In this document: one piece after another, positions 1-5,276 of the stretch
How the letters are laid out: each line of letters opens with the position of its first letter
How positions within the stretch are numbered: the first letter of the stretch is position 1
Notes under the pieces: model-generated
Told to the model about the DNA's origin: nothing
Database searches by the model: none
What the model saw: the letters and a program-made list of their open reading frames with translations, nothing else
From: Pseudomonadota bacterium
GTDB lineage: Bacteria > Pseudomonadota > Alphaproteobacteria > Rhizobiales > Hyphomicrobiaceae
NCBI GenBank assembly: GCA_023416575.1
Contig: JAEZHL010000262.1
Coordinates: 1 to 6,816 of the forward strand
Length of the DNA stretch: 6,816 bases
Reading direction: 5' to 3'
Program-made: the position numbers and the translations under genes

Positions 1-117
1 CCGTTAGCTCCGCGTCTGACCGCGGACGCCGAAGAGCTGCACCGCGCGTTCGTCGAGACGCTGGGCCAGGATCCGATCTGGCGGCGCTATCTGGCAGCCA
101 AGGAAGCCAAGCACTGA
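1..117 (+). CDS. dnaQ: C-terminal end of a probable DNA polymerase III epsilon subunit (partial)
   Basis: Frame 1 is open from the first base and ends in TGA at 115-117, giving 38 residues. The tail reads PRLTADAEELHRAF, then VETLGQDPIWRRYL, and finishes with a short Lys/Ala-rich end. From memory, alphaproteobacterial DnaQ proteins end in a similar Pro-Arg-Leu-Thr, His-x-Ala-Phe-Val and Ile-Trp-x-x-Tyr pattern, and dnaQ commonly sits convergent to secB in this order. DnaQ is the 3'-5' proofreading exonuclease of the replicative polymerase. The exonuclease motifs lie outside the window, so this call rests on a short tail plus gene order. Any other gene ending in a similar tail remains possible. 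Confidence 0.6.
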   Translation, partial: PLAPRLTADAEELHRAFVETLGQDPIWRRYLAAKEAKH

Positions 118-128
118 TTGTAAGCAAA

Positions 129-146
129 CCGGGGCACCGGCCCCGG
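129..146. terminator. GC-rich hairpin between convergent dnaQ-like gene and secB
   Basis: CCGGGGC (129-135) pairs perfectly with GCCCCGG (140-146) around a 4-base loop. The hairpin lies in the 47-base gap between two stop codons, so it could serve transcripts from either side. On the minus strand, the secB direction, it is followed by TTTGCTT, a short broken T-run. On the plus strand there is no T-run. It therefore looks like a rho-independent terminator mainly for secB, though weaker than the textbook form. Confidence 0.5.
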
Positions 147-164
147 CCCGCCTGTGGAAGCCAG

Positions 165-668
165 TTAGGACTTGACGGCTGACGCAGCCTGCTCGGCTTC
201 CTGCCGGCGGCGGACGTACAGCCCAGCAAAGTCGATCGGATCGAGGAGCAGCGGCGGGAACCCTCCCTCGCGGGTCAGGTCGGCTGCAAGCCGGCGCAGG
301 AACGGAAAAATGAGAGATGGGCAGTTGATCAGCAGGAAAGGCTCGAGAGCCTGTTGCGGCACGTTCTCGATCTTGAAGAGCCCTGCATAGACGAGCTCGA
401 GATCGTAGATCACGCCCGCCTTGTTGCTCGCATTCGCCGTCAGCTCGATCGCGCTCTCATAGAGATCGGGGCCGACGCGGTTGGCGTTGACGTTGACCTC
501 GAGCTTCAGGTTCGGGCTGTCGCCGGGGGACTGAAGCAGCCGGGTGACGTTCGGGTTTTCGAAGGAAAGGTCCTTGATATACTGCCCGACGACGCGTGCC
601 TGAAAGGACTGCTGGCCGCCAGCTGAACCGCCTTGGGCGTTGGTCCCGTTGCTTCCTTGCTCAGCCAT
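165..668 (-). CDS. secB: Protein-export chaperone SecB
   Basis: A 167-residue protein. SecB is a cytoplasmic homotetrameric chaperone that holds precursor proteins unfolded and hands them to SecA for Sec-dependent export. Family hallmarks are clear: QYIKDLSFENPN at residues 29-40, and the C-terminal signature GGFPPLLLDPIDFAGLY at 135-151, followed by a charged tail. The first 20 residues are a Gly/Asn/Gln-rich leader, as is common in alphaproteobacterial SecB. The ATG at 668-666 was chosen because it begins this typical leader and has GGAGAGA at 682-676, 7 bases upstream. The frame stays open to 737, but the extra 23 Arg/Cys/His-rich residues do not look like SecB. It is co-oriented with fxsA, 106 bases upstream. 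A possible promoter is CTGACA (753-748), 17 bases, GAACAT (730-725), which is a weak match. Identity is very secure. Confidence 0.97.
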   Translation of the reverse strand: MAEQGSNGTNAQGGSAGGQQSFQARVVGQYIKDLSFENPNVTRLLQSPGDSPNLKLEVNVNANRVGPDLYESAIELTANASNKAGVIYDLELVYAGLFKIENVPQQALEPFLLINCPSLIFPFLRRLAADLTREGGFPPLLLDPIDFAGLYVRRRQEAEQAASAVKS

Positions 669-675
669 GGCGCGG

Positions 676-682
676 TCTCTCC
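676..682 (-). promoter_or_regulatory. Ribosome binding site of secB
   Basis: GGAGAGA on the minus strand, 7 bases before the ATG at 668-666. It favours the 167-residue form of SecB over the longer open frame that begins at 737. Confidence 0.6.
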
Positions 683-718
683 AGTGCAATGCGCGGCAGT
701 CGGCTCGGTGCCTACCAT

Positions 719-763
719 GGCGGCATGTTCGCCGCAACGGCGGCCTATGTCAGGTGTGCCGCC
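719..763 (-). repeat. Alternating GGCGGC/GCCGCC blocks upstream of secB
   Basis: Read on the minus strand there are four blocks in order: GGCGGC (763-758), GCCGCC (744-739), GCGGC (735-731) and GCCGCC (724-719). Block 1 can pair with 2 (6 bp, 13-base loop), 2 with 3 (5 bp, 4-base loop), or 3 with 4 (5 bp, 6-base loop), and these stems exclude one another. No T-run follows any stem. They could be a weak fxsA terminator, alternative leader folds, or chance in GC-rich DNA. Confidence 0.3.
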
Positions 764-774
764 TCACTCGTTTA

Positions 775-1293
775 TCAATCGGACTTGTCGCGACGGTCCT
801 CATGTGGCTCGTCGATCCGCTTGTAATCGCCTTCGATGATCGGACCCGGCTTTTGTCGTTGAGGCTGCCTCCGATCGGCCGGCCGCGCCCCTTCGCTGCG
901 CCCCCCGAACGTGTAAACCTTGACCTTCGCTGCTCCTTCCTGCGCGAACCGCCCGAGACTCCAGGTCGCGATGACGCGCCGGATCGGCGGGATCAGGAGC
1001 AGGAGGCCGATCACATCGCCGATGAGGCCAGGCAGAATGAGCAGGAGGCTGGCGAAGAACACGAGCGATCCTTCGGCGACCGAGAACACTGCCGGGAAGC
1101 CGCTGGCGAGAGTCTGTCGGGCCTGGCTCGCCATAGCGAAACCTTGCCGCCGGAGAGTTAACAGGCCGAGGAGAGCCGTACCGATCACGATCGCGATAGT
1201 CGGCACGACGCCGATAGCCTGGCCGACGCGTATCAGCACGGCCAGCTCCAGCAGCGGATACGCTATGAGGATAAGGAAAATGGCCAGCCGCAT
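775..1293 (-). CDS. fxsA: FxsA family inner-membrane protein
   Basis: A 172-residue membrane protein. FxsA is named after the E. coli protein whose overproduction relieves F-plasmid exclusion of phage T7; its normal biochemical role is not known. Hydrophobic segments lie at about residues 2-21, 27-46, 77-87 and 90-101. The family pattern is visible in LRRQGF near 47-52 and in LPGLIGDVIGLLLLIPPIR at 87-105. The remaining ~65 residues are a basic, probably cytoplasmic tail containing IIEGDYKRID, which resembles the conserved acidic/aromatic end of alphaproteobacterial FxsA. The ATG at 1293 starts directly in the first membrane segment. The frame is open further upstream to 1410, but that extension is not FxsA-like. 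It is divergent from timA and shares its 227-base upstream region. secB follows 106 bases downstream on the same strand. Confidence 0.9.
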   Translation of the reverse strand: MRLAIFLILIAYPLLELAVLIRVGQAIGVVPTIAIVIGTALLGLLTLRRQGFAMASQARQTLASGFPAVFSVAEGSLVFFASLLLILPGLIGDVIGLLLLIPPIRRVIATWSLGRFAQEGAAKVKVYTFGGRSEGARPADRRQPQRQKPGPIIEGDYKRIDEPHEDRRDKSD

Positions 1294-1520
1294 GGTCGGT
1301 TTCCACTCGTGCCTGTTGGCCCTATCCGCCCCGGTCAGCCATGGTGCTGCCGAAGCATTGTGATTGGCTTGAACGAACCTATGCCCTAAGCTGGCTATTT
1401 GAAGGACCAATTGTTCGGTTAAGTGGGCGCGACGTTTTCACCGGCCCTAACCCTGGACCCTGTCCTGACTTCATCATACATCAAGTCATCACCCGGTCCT
1501 CGCTACGAAAGCAGCTTCAG
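1294..1520. promoter_or_regulatory. Divergent upstream region between fxsA and timA
   Basis: This 227-base non-coding gap separates the start codons of fxsA (-) and timA (+), so it should carry promoters for both directions. No strong sigma-70 site is visible. On the plus strand the best candidates are CTGGAC (1453-1458) with CATACA (1475-1480) at 16-base spacing, and TTGAAC (1369-1374) with GGCTAT (1393-1398) at 18-base spacing; both are weak. No convincing minus-strand site was found. A plus-strand frame stays open across much of it (from 1341), but the encoded residues do not resemble the Tim44 family N-terminus. Confidence 0.35.
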
Positions 1521-2258
1521 ATGGATGGCACAATCGACGTCGTTACGCTTCTGTTCCTGATCGTCGCAGTCGTCGTGATTTTTAAGCTGCGTAGCGTCTT
1601 GGGCCGCCGTACGGGCGACGAGGAAGCTCGTTACGAGCGTCAGGTCCGGGCGCAGCAAGAGGCAAGGCAGCGTGCGGCTGAAGCCAAAGGCAAAGTGGTC
1701 ACGCTGCCCCGGCGTGAGCGCGAACCCGCAACCGTTGGGGGCCAGGAGCCCGTCACCGCGGCCGATGCGGAGCTCCGCGTCAAGAATTTCGCCGGGGGCA
1801 ACTCCATGCTCGAGCAGGGTCTGCTGCTGATTGCCCGGGCCGACACGAGTTTCGATCCGGAGCAGTTCCTGCGCGGCGCCAAGCAGGCGTACGAGATGAT
1901 CGTCACGGCGTTTGCCGAGGGCAATCGCAAGCTGCTGAAGGACCTGCTCAGCCGTGAAGTGTTCGACGGCTTCGCTGCTGCCATCTCTGATCGCGAGAGC
2001 CGCGGCGAGCAGATCGATCAGAGCTTCGTCGGCATCAACAAGGCAGAGCTCGTCGAGGCGGAGCTGAAGGGCACGACCGCGCAGGTGACGATCAAATTCG
2101 TCAGTCAGCTCATTTCGGCAACGCGAGACAAGTCGGGCGAGGTCATCTCGGGTGATCCGCAGCGAATCCGCGAGGTCACCGATATCTGGACGTTTGCGCG
2201 CGATACGACGTCGCGGAACCCGAACTGGAAGCTCGTCGCGACGCAAGCGCCGAATTGA
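1521..2258 (+). CDS. timA: Tim44-like (TimA-type) membrane-anchored protein
   Basis: A 245-residue protein related to the C-terminal domain of mitochondrial Tim44, the peripheral subunit that links the TIM23 channel to its Hsp70 motor. In alphaproteobacteria such proteins (TimA in Caulobacter) are inner-membrane associated; the precise role is unresolved. The N-terminus MDGTIDVVTLLFLIV begins a single membrane anchor (about residues 6-22), followed by the typical KLRSVLGRRTGDE (22-34). A charged Glu/Arg/Gln-rich linker runs to about residue 100. The Tim44-like core spans about 107-242, including FLRGAKQAYEMIVTAFAEG and the end DIWTFARD plus NPNWKLVAT (221-241). ATG 1521 was chosen over the open frame from 1341 because it matches the family N-terminus, although its upstream Shine-Dalgarno is poor (GAAAG only). 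It is first in the timA-mltA-smr operon; mltA begins 36 bases after its stop. Confidence 0.9.
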   Translation: MDGTIDVVTLLFLIVAVVVIFKLRSVLGRRTGDEEARYERQVRAQQEARQRAAEAKGKVVTLPRREREPATVGGQEPVTAADAELRVKNFAGGNSMLEQGLLLIARADTSFDPEQFLRGAKQAYEMIVTAFAEGNRKLLKDLLSREVFDGFAAAISDRESRGEQIDQSFVGINKAELVEAELKGTTAQVTIKFVSQLISATRDKSGEVISGDPQRIREVTDIWTFARDTTSRNPNWKLVATQAPN

Positions 2259-2280
2259 CGGTACGCCAAGAGGTACTGCG

Positions 2281-2298
2281 GTGCTGGTTCGCTCATGA
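2281..2298 (+). other. Possible five-codon coupling ORF before mltA
   Basis: GTG CTG GTT CGC TCA TGA lies between timA and mltA. AAGAGG (2268-2273) sits 7 bases before the GTG, whereas the mltA ATG (2295) has no Shine-Dalgarno at normal distance. The tiny frame ends in TGA overlapping the mltA ATG as ATGA, so ribosomes finishing it could restart on mltA. The evidence is only spacing and overlap. It may equally be an mltA gene with a weak, unusually distant ribosome site. Confidence 0.25.
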
Positions 2299-3377
2299 CC
2301 CGAGCCGATGTGAGCTTCCAGCCCGTCAGCTTCGCCGACCTTCCAAGTTGGTCTGAGGACGATCACGCGTCAGCGCTGGCAACCTTCCTCCTATCCTGCG
2401 ATCGGCTCGGAAATGCCGCGTCTCAGGATCTACACGCTGCTTGTCGCGCCGGGCGGTCGGTTACAACGGGCAGGATGACGGATGCCCGGCGGTTCTTCGA
2501 GACATACTTCACACCGCATCGTGTGGTTCACGAGCTCAGCCAAGGATTGCTGACGGGCTACTATGAGCCTGTGCTGGCAGGCTCGCGGCTGCAAAGCGGC
2601 GCCTACCAGATCCCGGTCTATCGCCGGCCGCCTGACCTGGTTAACCTCTTCGACGAAGCCATGCGCGGGACCACCGGCGCTGCGTTGACGCACGCGCGGA
2701 TGACCCCGACAGGACCCGAGCCCTATGCAACCCGTGCCGAAATCGAGCGTGGCGCGTTGTCGGGCCGCAGCCTCGAAATTCTCTATCTTGCCGATCCGGT
2801 CGAAGCGTTCTTCATGCACGTTCAGGGTTCCGGGCTGGTCGAGCTGACCGACGGCACGAGCGTCCGTCTGACCTACGATGGTAAGAACGGTCACCCCTAT
2901 ACCTCGATCGGCCGGCGCCTCGTCGAGTCCGGAGCGTTTACGGCCGAAGAGGTCACGATGGATGTGCTTGGGCAGTGGCTGCGGGCCGACCCGGATCGGG
3001 GTCGGCGGCTGATGTGGGAGAACGCCTCCTACGTCTTCTTCCGCGAGCTTGGCGAGGCGGAGGGACAGTCGGCGCTCGGCGTCATGGGCGTGCCCTTGAC
3101 GCCAGGTCGCAGTCTGGCGGTCGATGCTGGTGTGCACGCATTGGGGACCCCGATCTATGTCGTTGCGCCCGAGCTCACACACACCGCTGAAGGTGGCCCG
3201 TTTCAGCGGCTCATGATCGCTCAGGACGTCGGTTCGGCGATCAGAGGCCCCGAGCGCGGCGACGTCTATTTCGGCTCGGGCAGCGACGCCGGCCGCCGGG
3301 CGGGCATCACGCGGCACGCCGGAAATTTCTTCGTGTTGCTGCCGCGCGCAACGACGAATGCCACTTCGACACCATGA
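2295..3377 (+). CDS. mltA: MltA family lytic murein transglycosylase
   Basis: A 360-residue protein. MltA cleaves the MurNAc-GlcNAc bond of peptidoglycan with formation of a 1,6-anhydro-MurNAc end. Visible motifs in order are TGYYEP (87-92), FFMHVQGSG (172-180), NASYVFF (243-249), and the C-terminal 3D region AQDVGSAIRG (309-318) with DVYFGSGSDAG (323-333). D323 is the likely equivalent of E. coli catalytic Asp308, with D311 the second conserved aspartate (alignment from memory). Length matches the family (~365 in E. coli). Oddly, the N-terminus MTRADVSFQPVSFADL has no signal peptide or lipobox. No upstream in-frame ATG, GTG or TTG exists before the in-frame stop at 2256-2258, so the export route is unclear. 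The gene follows timA by 36 bases and overlaps smr by 4 bases (ATGA), consistent with one operon. Confidence 0.93.
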   Translation: MTRADVSFQPVSFADLPSWSEDDHASALATFLLSCDRLGNAASQDLHAACRAGRSVTTGRMTDARRFFETYFTPHRVVHELSQGLLTGYYEPVLAGSRLQSGAYQIPVYRRPPDLVNLFDEAMRGTTGAALTHARMTPTGPEPYATRAEIERGALSGRSLEILYLADPVEAFFMHVQGSGLVELTDGTSVRLTYDGKNGHPYTSIGRRLVESGAFTAEEVTMDVLGQWLRADPDRGRRLMWENASYVFFRELGEAEGQSALGVMGVPLTPGRSLAVDAGVHALGTPIYVVAPELTHTAEGGPFQRLMIAQDVGSAIRGPERGDVYFGSGSDAGRRAGITRHAGNFFVLLPRATTNATSTP

Positions 3378-4027
3378 GCCGGCCTGGACGTCCCCCGCGA
3401 TCACAGCAGCGACTGCTGACGCCTGAGGACGAGGCGCTATGGAACTCGGTCGCGCACAGCTTCGAGCCTGTGCGCAAGAAGCCGCGCATCCCGTCAGTCG
3501 AGATCGAGCCCACGCTGGAGAAGGGATCCACTCCTCCGGTGCCGCCCAGGCTTGCCGCGAAGCTCGAGACAGCTCACCCGGCAACTCCGCCGGCGCCGCG
3601 CCAAATCGAAAGCATCGAGAGGATCGGGCACAAGGCGCCGCCGCTGGCAGATTTCGACCGGCGCCAGGCACGTCGGATTGCGAGTGGCCGTATCGAGGTG
3701 GAATCGCGGATCGATCTGCACGGTATGCGCGCAAGCGAAGCGCATATGGCCCTACGTGCTTTTCTTTTCCGGAGCTATGCGCGCGGTCAGCGCAATCTGC
3801 TCGTGATCACCGGTAAGGGCAGCGGCGTGGACCTCCGTGATCGCCCGTTCGATCTGTCGGACCGATCAGAGCGGGGCGTCCTGAGGCGCAGCGTGCCGAT
3901 GTGGTTGGCCGACCCGGATCTGAGAGCCATCGTAGTGAGCTTCACCCAGGCCCACGCGCGACACGGCGGAGAGGGAGCGATCTACGTCCAACTCCGCAGC
4001 AACCGTCGCGGCGGTGACCACGACTGA
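3374..4027 (+). CDS. Smr (small MutS-related) domain protein
   Basis: A 217-residue soluble protein ending in an Smr domain, a fold found at the C-terminus of MutS2 and in stand-alone proteins, with nicking endonuclease or RNA-cleaving activity in studied members. The Smr domain covers about residues 108-210: IDLHGM at 113-118 (the conserved DLHG), VITGKG at 144-149, RGVLRRSVPMWL, and HGGEGAIYVQL at 197-207. The loop usually written HGKG or HGRG here reads TGKG, which I believe is common in alphaproteobacterial members. Residues 1-107 are Pro-, Arg- and Lys-rich with no recognisable fold and are probably a flexible linker. It overlaps mltA by ATGA, implying translational coupling. Its stop lies 3 bases from the stop of the convergent IalB-family gene. 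The link to MltA is probably only operonic; cellular substrate unknown. Confidence 0.9.
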   Translation: MSRPGRPPRSQQRLLTPEDEALWNSVAHSFEPVRKKPRIPSVEIEPTLEKGSTPPVPPRLAAKLETAHPATPPAPRQIESIERIGHKAPPLADFDRRQARRIASGRIEVESRIDLHGMRASEAHMALRAFLFRSYARGQRNLLVITGKGSGVDLRDRPFDLSDRSERGVLRRSVPMWLADPDLRAIVVSFTQAHARHGGEGAIYVQLRSNRRGGDHD

Positions 4028-4052
4028 CGGTCAGTTACACTCCGCCGTCAGT
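4023..4052. terminator. Inverted repeats at the convergent smr / ialB-like ends
   Basis: ACTGACGGTCAGT (4023-4035) is a perfect 13-bp palindrome around one central G and contains both stop codons (TGA 4025-4027 plus; TGA 4033-4031 minus). In addition ACTGACGG (4023-4030) pairs with CCGTCAGT (4045-4052), 8 bp with a 14-base loop that could form a hairpin. No T-run follows on either strand, so if it stops transcription it does so without a classic U-tract. The call as terminator is inferred from position and symmetry. Confidence 0.3.
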
Positions 4053-4537
4053 TTACCAACCGCCTTGCTGACGCCGAGGAGCGAGAAGGTATCCTTTGTC
4101 GTCGTCCCGCGCTCGGAGACGCCCTGCACGACCATGGTCGTGCCCTTCTTCATCGCCTCGAGCAGCTTCAGCTCTTCAATGGGATCGACGACGAACGCGC
4201 GGTCGTCCTTAGGAGCGAGCTTGAACGTGTCGCTGCCGATGGTGACGGTAACCTCGGACCCCTTGCGATAGGGATAGCCTGCCTTGAAGCTGAGCTCCGT
4301 GCGCACCCCATCGCGCGGCCAGGCGGTTATATAAAAGTAGATCGAGTCCCGGCGGCTGCCGGCCGGCTCGCTGGATTGCGGTGCGGTAGCGAGAAAGCAG
4401 GTGCGCTGCTTCGGGTTGTCGTCCGCGAAGTAGCCCCAATCGTTGATCGTCTCGACCCGCTTCACCTGCGCAACGGCAGACGGAGCGGCCGAAATCAAGA
4501 TTGCGGCGGCCAGAGCAATCTGGGCGTTTCCTCGCAT
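4031..4537 (-). CDS. Secreted IalB family (invasion-associated locus B) protein
   Basis: A 168-residue exported protein of the IalB family, widespread in Hyphomicrobiales and named after Bartonella IalB; despite the name most members have no proven role in invasion and their biochemical function is unknown. A signal peptide is clear: a short basic start, a hydrophobic stretch at about 7-18 and AVA-Q as the likely signal peptidase I site after residue 23. The mature part is a beta-rich single domain with WGYFADDNPKQRTCFLAT at 34-51 and the family-like end TTTKDTFSLLGVSKAVGKLTAEC. Only two cysteines remain in the mature protein (C47 and C167), which could form one disulfide in the periplasm. 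ATG 4537 has GAGGTGA at 4545-4539. A strong own promoter lies upstream (-10 at 4591-4596). It converges on smr with 3 bases between stops. Confidence 0.85.
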   Translation of the reverse strand: MRGNAQIALAAAILISAAPSAVAQVKRVETINDWGYFADDNPKQRTCFLATAPQSSEPAGSRRDSIYFYITAWPRDGVRTELSFKAGYPYRKGSEVTVTIGSDTFKLAPKDDRAFVVDPIEELKLLEAMKKGTTMVVQGVSERGTTTKDTFSLLGVSKAVGKLTAECN

Positions 4538-4590
4538 TTCACCTCGAAGTCTGATGAACCGCGCGCGTTAAGGCGGGCTCAGAGAGCGAA

Positions 4591-4620
4591 ATTATAGGGG
4601 ATCGGTGCACTGCATGTCAC
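4591..4620 (-). promoter_or_regulatory. Strong sigma-70-type promoter of the ialB-like gene
   Basis: On the minus strand GTGACA (4620-4615) is followed after 18 bases by a perfect TATAAT (4596-4591). The predicted transcript start is near 4584, leaving a leader of about 45-50 bases before the ATG at 4537. The -35 box overlaps the TGA stop (4619-4617) of the upstream RNA methyltransferase gene, so the ialB-like gene probably has its own promoter even though it lies in the same direction. This is the best promoter match in the window. Confidence 0.6.
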
Positions 4621-5156
4621 GAGGGCGGCCTGTGGACAGTCTCCGCTGTGCCGACAGGACGTGGCGGAAAGTGAGCCAATGTCTTCAGCCGGTCGTACAT
4701 GACGATCGCGCCGGCCACCGCTACATTGATGCAGAAGGCCGTTGGAATCCGAACGACCTGGTCGCAGCGCGCCTGCAACTCTTTCGAGAGCGAGCCCCAC
4801 TCGGGGCCGAGCACGTAGGCGGCCCGCAGCGGGTGGCAGAAGCTCGGCAGATCGATGGCATCGTCCGTGAGCTCGATACCGATGAGCTTGCAGCCTTGGG
4901 GTAGGCGCAACTCATCCAGGCTCGCCCAATTGTAATGCGGCAGGTGCCACTGCCCCTGGGACGTGTCGGCACGGGCCTCCAGAGCCCGGTAGGTCGCGCC
5001 GACGGTGAAGGTGAAGTTTGCGCCGAATGCATGGGCGGAACGCATCAGACTTCCGAGATTCAGCGCCTTCGACATGCGCTCGGCGCCAATGGCGAAGTAA
5101 CCGCGCGGCTTGGGCGGCCAACTCTGGCGGGGCGCTGATGGAATTCGGTCAATCAT
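4617..5156 (-). CDS. SPOUT/TrmH-family RNA methyltransferase
   Basis: A 179-residue protein of the SpoU/TrmH class, which uses S-adenosylmethionine to methylate (usually 2'-O) tRNA or rRNA nucleotides; the substrate cannot be told from sequence. The three knot-domain motifs are present: LNLGSLMRSAHAFG at 32-45 (conserved Asn33 and Arg39), YVLGPEWGSLS at 114-124 (conserved Glu119), and IPTAF followed by CINVAVAGAIVMYDRL at 137-157. It has no extra N-terminal RNA-binding domain, so it is a minimal single-domain form. The start is uncertain. ATG 5156 is preceded by GCGGAAG, but the same frame extends to a GTG at 5192 (191 residues) with AGGG just before it; I prefer the ATG. It is divergent from the quinone oxidoreductase gene and ends 79 bases before the ialB-like start. 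Confidence 0.87.
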   Translation of the reverse strand: MIDRIPSAPRQSWPPKPRGYFAIGAERMSKALNLGSLMRSAHAFGANFTFTVGATYRALEARADTSQGQWHLPHYNWASLDELRLPQGCKLIGIELTDDAIDLPSFCHPLRAAYVLGPEWGSLSKELQARCDQVVRIPTAFCINVAVAGAIVMYDRLKTLAHFPPRPVGTAETVHRPPS

Positions 5157-5266
5157 GGCTTCCGCGGCGTTGGGGCTGGTCGATGATAGCACGAGCCCTT
5201 AGTTTCGTCGGCGGTGTCGGGAGCGGTTGGCTATTCTCGCCGCCCGGCGGTCGGAATTCGCGACAT

Positions 5267-5270
5267 GAGG
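5267..5270 (+). promoter_or_regulatory. Ribosome binding site deciding the oxidoreductase start
   Basis: GAGG, followed by TG, lies 6 bases before ATG 5277. Two earlier starts in the same frame (5214 and 5265) either lack a comparable site or would overlap this one. The protein starting at 5277 (MRAALCKSLDG) matches the usual MDR family N-terminus. Confidence 0.6.
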
Positions 5271-5276
5271 TGTCAT

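Noticed and set aside
669..737. N-terminal extension of SecB by 23 residues
   Set aside because: The added Arg/Cys/His-rich residues are not SecB-like, and the ATG at 668 has its own Shine-Dalgarno.
640..1161. A 173-codon plus-strand frame across the secB-fxsA gap and fxsA
   Set aside because: Composition is low-complexity Arg/Glu typical of the reverse strand of a membrane protein gene. FxsA on the other strand is clearly real.
1341..1520. N-terminal extension of TimA by 60 residues
   Set aside because: The family starts MDG plus a membrane anchor. The extension has no similarity I recognise, and this stretch is needed as upstream region for two divergent genes.
1503..2366. A 287-codon open frame on the minus strand opposite timA
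   Set aside because: It mirrors the codon pattern of timA, has no family-like motif, and would overlap a well-supported gene over its whole length.
2430..3734. A 434-codon open frame on the minus strand opposite mltA and smr
   Set aside because: It is rich in Arg, Ala and Pro with no recognisable motif, and lies opposite two genes with clear catalytic motifs. Long antisense frames are expected in GC-rich coding DNA.
4014..4271. An 85-codon plus-strand frame opposite the IalB-family gene
   Set aside because: Shadow of the minus-strand gene, which has a signal peptide, promoter and family motifs.
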